The notes: a model not told the origin generated them from the letters alone. Shown: positions 25,208 through 34,426, numbered from the stretch's first letter. The stretch is DNA of 64,000 bases from Taklimakanibacter deserti (GCA_003574785.1 QORU01000013.1:124001-188000); one strand, 5' to 3'. Numbers and translations: made by a program.

Positions 25208-26142
25208 GCGGGGTGCCGCAGAATCGCATACGCCTTCTGGTCCTTTCGGGATTTCTCGGCTCCGGCAAGACCACCTGGCTGCGCCATCAGCTGCACAGCG
25301 GTCACTTGCGCGACCGGACGGTCATCGTGAACGAGGCGGCTGCAGCACCAGTGGATGATGCCTTGCTCGCCGATCTCGCAGAGGTGAGGACGATTTCGGG
25401 CGGCTGCGTCTGCTGTTCCGAGCGTAGTGCGTTCCTCAGGACCTTGCGCGAACATTGCAATGAGAGCCAGCCGCAGGACATCGTGCTGGAGACCAGCGGC
25501 CTCGCCGAGCCAGCCGCCATCGTCGAGGCCATTCGCGCCGATCCGCTCCTGGTTCACCGCATCCTGGTCGACGAGGTCGTGGTCACGGTCGATGCGTTGA
25601 GCGCGCTCGAGCGGCTGAAGCGCGATGCGCTGATCCGGGCTCAGATCGAGACCGCCGATGTGCTGGTGATCACCAAGCTCGATGCTTTGGAAGGGGAGGC
25701 GGCGGGTAGGCTCGCGGCGACGCTGAAGAGTGTCAATCCCGGCGCGCGGATCATGGGCACGGTCAAGGGCGCGGAGGTGGCCTTGCCCGATTACGCCAAT
25801 GTCGCGGCCGAGGAGCTGCCCCCCTTGCGCGAAATCCCGGCCGCGGGGCCGATCGTTGCCGCCGACATCGAGATCGACCCGGCGATGGGCTGGGAGGTGT
25901 TTTCGGTCTGGCTTTCGGCCCTTCTTCATGCCAGGGGCGATGAGATCTTCCGCATCAAGGGCGTTGTTCGCACACCGAACGGACGCGTGCTGCTGCAATG
26001 TGTTCAGAAGTCGGTCCTGCCGCCGGAAATCCTGCCCGAGACAGCAGCGGCCGACCTCCGCTTCGACAACCGGCTGGCTTTCATCGGCCGTGGCTTCGAT
26101 GCGAAGCGGCTGAAGCAGTCGCTCAAGGCCTTTTGCGGCTGA
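25204..26142 (+). CDS. CobW/COG0523-family GTP-dependent metallochaperone
   Basis: A 312-residue G3E GTPase. Walker A GFLGSGKTT lies at residues 16-24, the metal motif GGCVCC at 66-71 (Cys68, Cys70, Cys71), LETSGLAEPA is the Walker B/switch region and ITKLDALEG the guanine-specific NKxD-like motif (TKLD). The C-terminal CobW_C domain begins near residue 225 (FSVWLSALLHARGDEIFRIKGVV). These proteins insert zinc, iron or cobalt into client enzymes. The start at 25204 overlaps the previous gene. In this operon the likely clients are the hydantoinase and the NodB-fold hydrolase. Confidence 0.9.
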   Translation: MSGVPQNRIRLLVLSGFLGSGKTTWLRHQLHSGHLRDRTVIVNEAAAAPVDDALLADLAEVRTISGGCVCCSERSAFLRTLREHCNESQPQDIVLETSGLAEPAAIVEAIRADPLLVHRILVDEVVVTVDALSALERLKRDALIRAQIETADVLVITKLDALEGEAAGRLAATLKSVNPGARIMGTVKGAEVALPDYANVAAEELPPLREIPAAGPIVAADIEIDPAMGWEVFSVWLSALLHARGDEIFRIKGVVRTPNGRVLLQCVQKSVLPPEILPETAAADLRFDNRLAFIGRGFDAKRLKQSLKAFCG

Positions 26143-26144
26143 AA

Positions 26145-26158
26145 GTTTAGACCTAAAC
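26145..26158. promoter_or_regulatory. 14-bp palindrome GTTTAG-AC-CTAAAC before importer operon
   Basis: GTTTAGACCTAAAC lies three bases after the CobW stop and about 110 bp upstream of the Pot-type binding-protein gene, in an AT-rich patch. Arms are perfect (6+6). It may be an operator for the importer operon; no cognate regulator is encoded nearby. Confidence 0.35.
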
Positions 26159-26268
26159 AAAATCGCGCTTGAAAAACCCGCGAAAAAGGTTTGCCATGCG
26201 CAAGACTGGCCGCTGATCCGTGCGGGCGAGTGCCGGGGCAGAATAATTAAGCGATTTGGGAGGTTAGG

Positions 26269-27567
26269 ATGACAAGACTGCGCAAGGCGCCGAAAGGTGT
26301 CTCGAGACGTGCCTTTCTCAAAGGAGCCGCGGCAGTAGGCGGCGTCGCCGCAGGCAGCGGCGCCATTACCGGCTTTCCGACCATCTGGGCCCAGAATTTG
26401 AAGGATGTCACCATCCTGCAAGTGGGGCCGGCCTATTCCGTCTTCCAGGACATCGCCAATCAGGCGTCCAAGGATCTGGGCTTCAAGATCGAAATCCAGA
26501 ATGCCTGGACCGATGCCCTGATGACCCGCATCGTCAATCAGGCCGAGACCGTCGACATCGCCGATCTCGAATTCTGGGGCATGCGGAAGATGTGGCCGAC
26601 GGGCAAGCTGCAGGCCGTCGACGTCAAGAAGATCAAGCTTTGGGAGAAGATCGAGCCGATCTTCCGGGAAGGCAAATATGCCAATGGCGAGCCGGTCTCG
26701 ACGCAAGGCACCATGCCTTTCGAAGTGACCTATGTCGAAGCGGCCGATGCCAAGGGCTTCTCGCCCCAGCGCACCGAGCTCTCGACCTGCGTGCCGACGA
26801 TCTACAATGCCGATACGCTGGGCTTGAGGCCCGACCTCATCGGCCGCAAGATCGAGAGCTGGAAGGAGCTTTTGAACCCTGAGTTCAAGGGCAAGACTTC
26901 GATCCTCAATATCCCGCAGATCGGCATCATGGATGCCGCCATGGCCATCGAGGCGAGGGGCGACATCAAATATGGCGACAAGGGCAACATGACCAAGGAG
27001 GAAATCGACAAGACGATCGAGATCCTCATGGCCGCCAAGAAAGACGGCCAGTTCCGCGCCTTCTGGTCGACCTTCGATGAATCGGTGAACTTCATGACGG
27101 CGGGCGAGGTGGTGCTCCAGTCCATGTGGTCGCCGGCGGTGACCGCGGTTCGTACCCGCGGCGTGGCCTGCACCTATCAGCCGTTGAAGGAAGGCTATCG
27201 CGGCTGGGGCGTCGGCATGGCGTTGGCGTCGCATCTCACCGATCTGAAGCGGGACGCGGCCTACGAATATCTCAACTGGTACCTGTCCGGCTGGCAGGGC
27301 GCCTTCATCGCGCGCCAGGGCTATTACAACATGGTGCTCGAGACCACCAAGGCGGCGCTGTCGCCGCCCGAATGGGATTACTGGTACGAAGGCAAGCCGG
27401 CGACGGTCGAGATCAAGGATCCCTTCGGCAATCTCATGGAGAAGCCGGGGGCGGTCCGCGACGGCGGCTCCTATGCCGAGCGCACCGGCAATTTCGCCTG
27501 CTGGAATACGGTCATGGACGAGGACAAGTATCTCGTCCAGCGCTGGAACGAGTTCATCGCGTCATAA
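26269..27567 (+). CDS. Polyamine-type ABC importer binding protein (PotD-like), Tat signal
   Basis: A 432-residue family 1 binding protein of the spermidine/putrescine-type importer class. The N-terminus has a twin-arginine motif (VSRRAFLKGAAAVGG) and a hydrophobic stretch ending GFPTIWA, so export as a folded protein via Tat is expected. FEVTYVEAADAKGFSP, YNADTLGLRP and WSPAVTAV are in the ligand lobes. A GGGAGG ribosome site precedes the ATG. Given the enzymes upstream, the ligand may be a cyclic amide or a modified amine rather than a polyamine; this is inferred from context only. Confidence 0.9.
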   Translation: MTRLRKAPKGVSRRAFLKGAAAVGGVAAGSGAITGFPTIWAQNLKDVTILQVGPAYSVFQDIANQASKDLGFKIEIQNAWTDALMTRIVNQAETVDIADLEFWGMRKMWPTGKLQAVDVKKIKLWEKIEPIFREGKYANGEPVSTQGTMPFEVTYVEAADAKGFSPQRTELSTCVPTIYNADTLGLRPDLIGRKIESWKELLNPEFKGKTSILNIPQIGIMDAAMAIEARGDIKYGDKGNMTKEEIDKTIEILMAAKKDGQFRAFWSTFDESVNFMTAGEVVLQSMWSPAVTAVRTRGVACTYQPLKEGYRGWGVGMALASHLTDLKRDAAYEYLNWYLSGWQGAFIARQGYYNMVLETTKAALSPPEWDYWYEGKPATVEIKDPFGNLMEKPGAVRDGGSYAERTGNFACWNTVMDEDKYLVQRWNEFIAS

Positions 27568-27576
27568 GTCTTCGAC

Positions 27577-27606
27577 AAAGGCCGGTGGTGAAAGCTGCCG
27601 GCCTTT
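27577..27606 (+). terminator. Intra-operon hairpin between PotD-like and PotB-like genes
   Basis: AAAGGCCGG (27577-27585) / CCGGCCTTT (27598-27606), loop 12, followed by CTCATTTCC. It stands 9 bp after the binding-protein stop and 29 bp before the permease start. Probably a partial terminator or 3'-end protector. Confidence 0.75.
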
Positions 27607-27635
27607 CTCATTTCCGTGTCCACCTCATAGGCGCC

Positions 27636-28493
27636 ATGATCAATAAAGACTGGGTTCCTTATCTTCAGGTAGCGCCGCTGGCGATCCTCATGGCGCTGTT
27701 CGTCGCCATACCGCTCGCCGTGCTCGTGACCTTGAGCTTCTGGCTGTCGGACGGCATCAGCCTTACCCCCGCTTTCTCCTTTGACAATTACAAGGCCGTC
27801 CTGACGTCGGCGATCACCTGGAAGCTGTTGCTTGCCACGCTCAAATTCGCCGCCATCACCTGGGCGCTCACCTTGGTGATCGGCTTCACCTGCAGCTATT
27901 TTCTCGTCTTCCATGTGAAGAACCTGAAGTGGCAGATCGCTCTCTTCCTGCTCTGCACCATTCCCTTCTGGACCTCGAACGTCATTCGCATGATTTCCTG
28001 GGTGCCGTTCCTCGGCAAGGAAGGCCTGTTCAACAGCTTCCTGATGGCGCTCGGCATCATCGACCGGCCCTTGGAGTTTCTGCTGTTCTCGGATTTCGCG
28101 GTGGTCCTCACCTATGTGCATCTGTTCACCTTGTTCATGATGGTGCCGATCTTCAATTCGATGGCCAAGATCAGCCCCTCGGTCATCGAGGCGGCGGTCG
28201 ATGCCGGCGCCTCGCCCTTCATGATCCTGAAAGACATCATCATCCCCTTGACCCGCACCGGCATCGCGTTGGGCTCGATCTTCGTCGTGACCCTGGTGAT
28301 GGGCGACTTCTTCGTCGTGCGCGTGATGAGCGGCGGCCAGAGCGCCAATATCGCCTCCGCCATGAAGAACAATATCGATCAGCTCTATTATCCCGACGCC
28401 GCCGCCATGGCGGTTTTCCTGATCGTGGCGGTGCTGGTGCCGATCGTGGTGATCCTCAGGATCGTCGACGTGCGCGCCGAGCTGGCGCGCTAG
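27636..28493 (+). CDS. Polyamine-type ABC importer permease (PotB-like)
   Basis: A 285-residue permease starting MINKDWVPYLQVAPLAILM. Six helices are visible. The EAA loop is EAAVDAGASPFMILKDIIIPL and the upstream FWTSNVIRMISWVPFLGKEG is the standard PotB periplasmic loop (usually WTS.L.R.YAW). The longer open frame upstream runs over the binding-protein gene and is not used. The partner is the PotC-like protein 11 bp downstream. Confidence 0.92.
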   Translation: MINKDWVPYLQVAPLAILMALFVAIPLAVLVTLSFWLSDGISLTPAFSFDNYKAVLTSAITWKLLLATLKFAAITWALTLVIGFTCSYFLVFHVKNLKWQIALFLLCTIPFWTSNVIRMISWVPFLGKEGLFNSFLMALGIIDRPLEFLLFSDFAVVLTYVHLFTLFMMVPIFNSMAKISPSVIEAAVDAGASPFMILKDIIIPLTRTGIALGSIFVVTLVMGDFFVVRVMSGGQSANIASAMKNNIDQLYYPDAAAMAVFLIVAVLVPIVVILRIVDVRAELAR

Positions 28494-28504
28494 GAGGGCA
28501 CGAG

Positions 28505-29344
28505 ATGCAGTCCTCCTCCACCAAGAAAAAGACGTCCTTCTATTTGCTGGCGGGCTTCTTCGCGCTGTTCGTCCTGTTCCTTTATGGGCCCATGCTGTCG
28601 ATCTTCATCCTGTCCTTCCAGGGACCGCAGGGCGGCATGACCTTCCCGCTGCGCGGGGCCTCGACGCATTGGTTCGGCGACCTATTCACCAGCACGCGCT
28701 ATGGCGATCTGGGCGGCGCCTTTCGCCGCTCGATGATCATGGCCGTCGCCGCCCTGGCGCTGACCGCGGTCATCTGTTTCTTTGCCGGGCTCGCCTTCCG
28801 CAAGCGTTTCTGGGGATCGGGACCTATTTTCTATCTGTCGATCGTCAGCCTCGTCATTCCGGGGCTGCTCTTGAGCTTCGGCATCGGCCAGATGTTCCAG
28901 CTCTTAGGCTGGCCGCTGCATTGGTTCGTCTCCGGGCTGGGGGCGCATCTCTCCTGGACCTTGCCCTTCGGGCTCCTGATCATGTTTGCCGTCCTCAACC
29001 GCTTCGACGGTTCATGGGAGGAGGCGGCGCGCGATGCCGGCGCCTCGCCTTCGCAGATCCTGCTCTATGTCACGGTGCCGATCCTGTTCCCCGGCCTCAT
29101 CGCCGTGGCGCTCTTCGGCTTCACGCTGTCCTATGACGAATTCCCGCGCTCGCTTCTCACCTTGGGCACGCGCAACTCACTGCCGATCGAGGTCGCCAAT
29201 ATGACGTCGAATGTGACGACGCCGGCGCTCTACGCCATCGGCACGATCACGACGGTGCTGAGCCTCGCCGTGATCGCTCTCGCTTTCTGGGCGATCGCGA
29301 TCATCCAGAAGCGCCGCGGCAAGCGCGCCGCCATAACATCATGA
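28505..29344 (+). CDS. Polyamine-type ABC importer permease (PotC-like)
   Basis: A 279-residue permease. LLAGFFALFVLFLYGPMLSI is the first helix and EEAARDAGASPSQILLYVTVP the EAA loop. SYDEFPRSLLTLG matches the PotC signature SFDDF. The start is ATG at 28505 with GAGGGCACGAG upstream. It completes the membrane part of the Pot-type importer. Confidence 0.92.
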   Translation: MQSSSTKKKTSFYLLAGFFALFVLFLYGPMLSIFILSFQGPQGGMTFPLRGASTHWFGDLFTSTRYGDLGGAFRRSMIMAVAALALTAVICFFAGLAFRKRFWGSGPIFYLSIVSLVIPGLLLSFGIGQMFQLLGWPLHWFVSGLGAHLSWTLPFGLLIMFAVLNRFDGSWEEAARDAGASPSQILLYVTVPILFPGLIAVALFGFTLSYDEFPRSLLTLGTRNSLPIEVANMTSNVTTPALYAIGTITTVLSLAVIALAFWAIAIIQKRRGKRAAITS

Positions 29345-29363
29345 CAGCATCCGGATCGAACGC

Positions 29364-30482
29364 ATGAGCGCCAAGGGCGAAATCAAAATCGAGAAAATCA
29401 GCAAGACCTTCGGGACCATGCGGGCGGTGAAGGATGTGGATCTGCTGATCGCCGCCGGCTCCTATTGCTGCATGCTGGGCCCCTCGGGCTGCGGCAAGAC
29501 CACCTTGCTGCGGATGATCGCCGGCCACGAGACGCCGACTGCGGGCCGCATCCTGATCGGCGGCGAGGATGTGACCAACATGCCGACCGGCAGCCGCGGC
29601 ACGGCGCTGATGTTCCAGAATTATGCCTTGTTTCCGCATCTTTCGGTCCTCGACAATGTGGCCTTCAGCCTGAAGGTCGCAGGCCTCGCGACGGCTCAGC
29701 GCCGCGAGCAGGCGATGAACATGCTGAAGCGCGTGCAGCTCTCGCACCTGTCTGACCGGGTCCCGGCCCAGCTTTCGGGCGGGCAGCAGCAGCGCGTCGC
29801 CCTGGCCCGGGCGCTTGTCACCAATCCACAGGTCCTCCTCCTCGATGAACCCTTGTCGGCGCTCGATGAGTTCCTGCGCCTGCGCATGCGAAGCGAGCTC
29901 AAGCGGCTGCAGACCGAGCTCGGCATCACCTTCGTCCATGTCACCCATACCCAGCCCGAAGCCATCGCGCTCGCCGATCAGGTGATCATCATGGATCACG
30001 GCGTGGTCGAGCAATCGGGCCATCCGCGCGAGATCTACGATGAGCCGCACAGCCCCTATGTGGCGCGCTTCATGGGCGGCCAGAATGTGATTTTCGGCAC
30101 TGTCGGTGCGAAGGAGAATGACGGCTTCCGGGTCACCGACGAGGCCGACAATCACTACAAGCTCGATGCCGCGCTCACACTCGCCAAGGGCCAGAAAGTC
30201 GCCTTCTCGGTCCGCCGCGACGGCGCCAAGCTCGCCGACGATAGAGCGGCACACGACAATGCCATCAAGGGCGAGATCAGGAACATCGAGTATCAGGGCA
30301 CTTTCGTGAAGGTGGCGCTCAAGACCTGCCAGAAGGACGAGTTCCTGGTCTATCTGACGGACGGCGATTATTTCGCCAGGCCCCGCAGCGTCGGCGAGCA
30401 TGTCTCGGCCGTCTGGCCGATCGCGCGCAACCATTATCTGGTCGGCGAGAATAATTCCTCCGGCGACCCGACCGGGCACTAG
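29364..30482 (+). CDS. Polyamine-type ABC importer ATPase (PotA-like)
   Basis: A 372-residue ATPase with Walker A GPSGCGKTT (residues 39-47), signature LSGGQQQR (137-144), Walker B LLLDEPLSALD and the H-loop HVTHTQPEA. The C-terminal part from about residue 240 is a TOBE domain (KVAFSVRRDGAKL, IEYQGTFVKVAL). Single complete unit of the PotDBCA-type operon. Its 3' end overlaps the convergent DUF1688 gene by four bases. Confidence 0.93.
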   Translation: MSAKGEIKIEKISKTFGTMRAVKDVDLLIAAGSYCCMLGPSGCGKTTLLRMIAGHETPTAGRILIGGEDVTNMPTGSRGTALMFQNYALFPHLSVLDNVAFSLKVAGLATAQRREQAMNMLKRVQLSHLSDRVPAQLSGGQQQRVALARALVTNPQVLLLDEPLSALDEFLRLRMRSELKRLQTELGITFVHVTHTQPEAIALADQVIIMDHGVVEQSGHPREIYDEPHSPYVARFMGGQNVIFGTVGAKENDGFRVTDEADNHYKLDAALTLAKGQKVAFSVRRDGAKLADDRAAHDNAIKGEIRNIEYQGTFVKVALKTCQKDEFLVYLTDGDYFARPRSVGEHVSAVWPIARNHYLVGENNSSGDPTGH

Positions 30483-31696
30483 AACGTCGTGCCGTCGCTC
30501 AGGATCTTGAGCGGCGGCGACCCGTCCGTCCGCTTCTCGCGCGCGATGCGCCGGCCCGCGGCCCAGCTTCCGCCTTCCAGCATGGAAGCGATGGGGAAGC
30601 GCTCCGCGCTGACGCCGAGCTCCTTGCGGACAAGAGGCAGCAGCCGATCGAGCAGGGCCACCGTCAAGGCCCGCCATTCGACGATCAAGGGCGAGCCCAC
30701 CTGATGCGTCGCGGCGGCTTGCGCCGCATCCTTCAGGCCGAGCACGTCCATATCGATGAACAATCCGCCATTGCGATACTCGGCAAGGCCGGTCAGGCCG
30801 TCGATCGCCGTCACATCGATGCCGCGCTCGATCAAGGGCTCGATCAGCGAATAGGTCAGCCATTGCGAAAGCTTGTGCAAGGGCACATAGGCCGAGAGCG
30901 GATCATCGGCACGCCGCCAGCGCTCATAGAGCCAGGTATCGCCCAAGGGCTGAGCCCCGATCCTGAGACGGCTCGGCCAGATCGAGCCCAGATGATCGAG
31001 AAGCGAACGGAGAATCGCGGGAGCCTCGATCCTGTTGCCGGATAAAGCGAGATGATCGGCGAGGCCTCCGGGACGCGGACCGTCTTCCAGGGCAAAGACG
31101 GGATCGGCAAGGCAGGCACGTCCGAGGCTCCGCAACAATTCGACCCGGCCCTCGACCCCGGCCAAGGGGTTTTCGTCACTGACCTGGAAGGCCCTGACGA
31201 GGTCGTCCGTCGTGAAACTCACCAGCCGCTCGGCATCGACCCGCCAGGGATCGCCCGGATTCTTCGACAAGGCTCCGCCGGCGATGAGATGGAAGCTCGC
31301 GACGCCAAGCCCTTCTGAGGAGGCGAAGCTCATGCCGGTCTGGCTCTCGGTGAACCGCCAGCGCCCGCCGCTTCCGGCATCGAGCAGCACCGAAACGATC
31401 GCCAGATCGAAAGCGGCGCGCGTCCGTTGCGCCTTGTCCGCCCACCGGCGCTGCGTTGCCGCCTGCTGCCAGCGCGCGATCCCGCCCGCCTCGAAATGGC
31501 GCCAGCGCGAATGGAACGGGACGGTGAGCGTGGGATAGGCGGCACGCGTGACCGTGGCGACGAAGCGCGCCACGTCGGCCAAGCGGTCGGGATCGACCGA
31601 CCAATGATCGAGCCGGCCCGCGAGCCCGTCAGCCAGCATGCGCTGTCCGGCAGCGCGGACCGCGGCGGAAGAGAGGAGAGGGGAGGCATCGGTCAT
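30479..31696 (-). CDS. DUF1688 / URC4-family protein
   Basis: A 405-residue protein of the DUF1688 family (URC4/Urg3). Family features are VPFHSRWRHFEAGG near the N-terminus, RTRAAFDLAIVSVLLDAGSG in the first third and EWRALTVALLDRLLP near the end. Yeast URC4 is needed for the URC route of uracil use, in which a uridine nucleotide is opened to ribosylurea-5-phosphate; the exact reaction of URC4 is unclear. It is the last gene of an eight-gene operon with a ribose-type importer and a PfkB kinase. No GTP-cyclohydrolase-like URC1 or uracil phosphoribosyltransferase is in the window. Confidence 0.85.
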   Translation of the reverse strand: MTDASPLLSSAAVRAAGQRMLADGLAGRLDHWSVDPDRLADVARFVATVTRAAYPTLTVPFHSRWRHFEAGGIARWQQAATQRRWADKAQRTRAAFDLAIVSVLLDAGSGGRWRFTESQTGMSFASSEGLGVASFHLIAGGALSKNPGDPWRVDAERLVSFTTDDLVRAFQVSDENPLAGVEGRVELLRSLGRACLADPVFALEDGPRPGGLADHLALSGNRIEAPAILRSLLDHLGSIWPSRLRIGAQPLGDTWLYERWRRADDPLSAYVPLHKLSQWLTYSLIEPLIERGIDVTAIDGLTGLAEYRNGGLFIDMDVLGLKDAAQAAATHQVGSPLIVEWRALTVALLDRLLPLVRKELGVSAERFPIASMLEGGSWAAGRRIAREKRTDGSPPLKILSDGTTF

Positions 31697-31705
31697 GACG
31701 AGGTC

Positions 31706-32575
31706 TCACACAAGGAAGCGGCGCAGGGCATTGATCGCCGCTCGCCGTGGGAAGGCGGAAAGGGAGCCATGCCGCGTCGCCTTGTCGCTCGCCGCGGCGA
31801 CGGCAAGACGGCCTGCGCGCTCAGGATCACGGCTCGACAGAAATTCGGCGATGAAGGTGCCGGCGAACACATCGCCGGCGCCGCCGGCTGCAATGGCCTG
31901 GACCTTCGGCGCCGGGATATCGATGTCGCGGCCGGCAAAGCGGAGACGGCATCCTCTGGCTCCTAAGGTGACGACCGCCATGTCCGCGCGGATATCGCCC
32001 AAGGCATTGGCCTCGCCTTGATTGGCGATGATGAGATCGAGTTGGGGCATGGCGCCGAGCCAGGCTTGGAAGGGCGAAGGATTGACGGCGACTTTCACGC
32101 CCGCCATCCGCGCGAGCTTCATGGCGTGAAATGTCGTCTCCTGCGCCAGATTGCCCTGGAGCAGAAGCAGATCGGCGCCGTCGAGCACAGCCTTCACGGC
32201 GGCTTCCACTTGCGACGGCGTCAGGCTCTGCGCCCTTTGCGTATTGCTGACGATGAGGTTCTCGCCTTGCGGATCAAGCAGAAGGAGGGACTCATCGCTG
32301 ACACCTTCCTGCGTGATGAGGCCGCGATCGTCCATGCCTTCTTCCTGAAGCGCGGCCCTGATCCTGGCCGCCGTCGCATCATCGCCAAGGGCGGCGATCA
32401 GATGCACGCCGGCGCCGGCGCGCGCAGCGGCAACGGCCTGGTTGAGGCCCTTGCCGCCGAGATCGATGACGACCTCGCGCGCGATGAGCGTCTCGCCGGG
32501 CTCGGGCAATCTGTCGAGATGATAGGTGACATCGCGACAGGCATTGCCGACCACCACGAGCTTCGGGCGAGACAT
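31706..32575 (-). CDS. PfkB-family (ribokinase-like) sugar or nucleoside kinase
   Basis: A 289-residue ribokinase-fold kinase. The first PfkB signature is seen as IDLGGKGLNQAVAAARAGAG (about 38-57), and the C-terminal GGAGDVFAGTF contains the catalytic base Asp235. The DRLPEPGETL stretch near residue 21 is close to ribokinase. The substrate is probably the pentose or nucleoside-like compound brought in by the RbsABC-type importer of the same operon. It lies 9 bp upstream of the DUF1688 gene and 6 bp after the DUF1355 gene. Confidence 0.88.
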   Translation of the reverse strand: MSRPKLVVVGNACRDVTYHLDRLPEPGETLIAREVVIDLGGKGLNQAVAAARAGAGVHLIAALGDDATAARIRAALQEEGMDDRGLITQEGVSDESLLLLDPQGENLIVSNTQRAQSLTPSQVEAAVKAVLDGADLLLLQGNLAQETTFHAMKLARMAGVKVAVNPSPFQAWLGAMPQLDLIIANQGEANALGDIRADMAVVTLGARGCRLRFAGRDIDIPAPKVQAIAAGGAGDVFAGTFIAEFLSSRDPERAGRLAVAAASDKATRHGSLSAFPRRAAINALRRFLV

Positions 32576-32581
32576 GCCAGG

Positions 32582-33346
32582 CTATTTGCTGGTGAGCCAG
32601 GCGAGCGCCTGGCGCCAAAGCCTCGCATAGCCTGGCCATTCGACGAATTGTGTCGGCAGCCAGTGCGGACCGATATCGGACGTCCAGGCGAGCGTGCGAC
32701 CCTTGCCATGCGCGCCGGCGACCAGCAAAGGATGTCCGCCCTGGTCTTCCGGCAAGCGGGCGATCACCTCGGCACCTTTCTTGACCGTCACTTCATTGAC
32801 GCCGAGCAGCGCCGGCCACGGTGCCGGAAGTCCGGTGAGGATCGGATGGTCGGGTTTTAGCACTTCGGCGATGATGCCTTCCGGCGCCTCGACGCGATCG
32901 TCATAGGGAAGGCAGGCCACGGGGAGCGCGTCCTCGACCGGCGTGCGCCGCCAGCGGGCGCGACCATCGATGCCCTGGAAGGAGAAATAGCCGCCGATCA
33001 TCATCAGGCCGCCGCCTTGCTGGGTCCAGTCGCGGATCAGCTTCAGCCGGTTCGGCACCGTCTTGCCATGGAGCCAGACATCGGGCGGCAGGAGCAAGGT
33101 GTTGGCGCCGACATCGGAGATGATGATGGCATCATATTTGGCGAGGCCTTCGAGCGTGAAGGGCAATCCTTCCGCCGCCTCATGCGCCGGCATGTAGGTC
33201 AGATCGAACTCGCTGTTCTTGAGCGCCTTGACCAGCGGCTCGGCGCCGAGATGGAAGGTGACGCTCGAAAACGTGTCCCAGCCTTTATAGTGGTTCGCGG
33301 CGCTGACCCAGCTTTCGCCGACAAGCAGCACATTCTTATTGGTCAA
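32582..33346 (-). CDS. DUF1355 putative glutamine amidotransferase-like protein
   Basis: A 254-residue protein of the putative glutamine amidotransferase group (PF07090, DUF1355), related to class I amidotransferase and ThuA folds. VLLVGESWVSAANHYKGWD at the start and GGGLMMIGGYFSFQG in the middle are typical. No cysteine stands at the nucleophile elbow of true glutaminases (the usual GxCxG), so ammonia transfer is unlikely; a sugar- or glycoside-related role similar to ThuA is possible. The C-terminal LAWTSDIGPHW is a family hallmark. Part of the RbsABC-type operon, 18 bp after the phosphotriesterase-like gene. Confidence 0.8.
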   Translation of the reverse strand: MTNKNVLLVGESWVSAANHYKGWDTFSSVTFHLGAEPLVKALKNSEFDLTYMPAHEAAEGLPFTLEGLAKYDAIIISDVGANTLLLPPDVWLHGKTVPNRLKLIRDWTQQGGGLMMIGGYFSFQGIDGRARWRRTPVEDALPVACLPYDDRVEAPEGIIAEVLKPDHPILTGLPAPWPALLGVNEVTVKKGAEVIARLPEDQGGHPLLVAGAHGKGRTLAWTSDIGPHWLPTQFVEWPGYARLWRQALAWLTSK

Positions 33347-33364
33347 TTTGGCCTCCTGATGATT

Positions 33365-34426
33365 TCAAAGGGCGCTGAAGACGCGCCGTGGGTTGTCGAT
33401 AAGCATGGTGGTGATCTCACCGTCGGTGACGCCGTGCCGCTTGAGCCGTTCTGCGAAGTGGGTCACCACATAGGCATAGCCGAAGCCGCCATAATGGGTC
33501 AGCATCATCTTGATGAAGACGTCCTGAGACAGGAGGATCTTGTCGAGGAAGCCCCGATCGATCAGGCGCTTGATGGCGCGGGCATTGTCCTCATCGGATG
33601 GACACTGCACCTGCTGGTCGGCATACCAGTAATCCATGCCGATCATGTCATATTCGATGAAGGCGCCGCGCTTGGCGCATGACGTTTGATAAGCGACATC
33701 CTCGCCCGACGGATTCATATGGCAAAGAACGGTGTGGGCGAGATCGCCGCCTTCCTCCGCGATGATGTCGAGCACGCGCCCGCCATGCCTGAACCAGGCC
33801 GGCAGATGCACCATGATCGGCAGTTGCGTGCGCGCTTGCGCCTGTGCCGCGCCGCGCAGCGATCTTTCCTCATCGGCCGTGAAGTCGCTCGACACGCCGA
33901 TCTCGCCGATGAGGCCGATCCTCGCGTCCGTTCCCTCGGTTCCTTCCAGCGCCTCGCGCACGATCTCATCGGCGACATCTGTCTTGCTCATCGATTTGAG
34001 CGCCGGCGGATGTGACTTCTGCAGATAATAGCCCGAGCCCATGACGATCTGGAGCCCAGTCGCGGCCGAGATCTCGCGCAAGCGTTTCGGATTGCGGCCA
34101 ATGCCGCGGCAGGTCGGATCGACCACGGTGCGCCCGCCCGCTTGTCCGAAGGCCATGAGCTCGGCAATGGCAAGCTCGGGCTCGTCGAGCCCGCAATTAT
34201 CGAGATTGACGAAGGGATCCATCCGGAGCTCGCCCAATATGCCGGCATGGACCTTGTCGGAGCCGAGATGCGCGCGCTCCGGCTCCTGCGGCGGATTCCA
34301 CCAGCAGCGGCAGTCATTGAGGATGTGCTCATGCATGAGGGTGACGCCCATATCCTGCGCGGAAACAGGACCGTCCACCGTCATCACCAGGCCGGAGCGG
34401 ATATGGGCTTGCGAGAGTTCCGTCAT
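33365..34426 (-). CDS. Phosphotriesterase-family amidohydrolase (Php-like)
   Basis: A 353-residue binuclear-metal TIM-barrel hydrolase. Ligands are His32 and His34 (LMHEHI), a bridging acidic residue Glu175 (LIGEIG, Glu instead of carboxylated Lys as in E. coli Php), His207 (MVHLPAW), His236 (VLCHMN) and Asp302 (LSQDV). Members act as lactonases or esterases rather than true phosphotriesterases in nature. In this sugar operon, opening a sugar lactone or cleaving a carbamoyl/ester derivative are both possible. Its ATG overlaps the permease stop (ATGA). Confidence 0.88.
   Translation of the reverse strand: MTELSQAHIRSGLVMTVDGPVSAQDMGVTLMHEHILNDCRCWWNPPQEPERAHLGSDKVHAGILGELRMDPFVNLDNCGLDEPELAIAELMAFGQAGGRTVVDPTCRGIGRNPKRLREISAATGLQIVMGSGYYLQKSHPPALKSMSKTDVADEIVREALEGTEGTDARIGLIGEIGVSSDFTADEERSLRGAAQAQARTQLPIMVHLPAWFRHGGRVLDIIAEEGGDLAHTVLCHMNPSGEDVAYQTSCAKRGAFIEYDMIGMDYWYADQQVQCPSDEDNARAIKRLIDRGFLDKILLSQDVFIKMMLTHYGGFGYAYVVTHFAERLKRHGVTDGEITTMLIDNPRRVFSAL

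Noticed and set aside
25099..27234. 711-codon minus-strand frame across CobW and the PotD-like gene
   Set aside because: It spans two well-supported genes and the promoter between them; composition is that of an antisense shadow.
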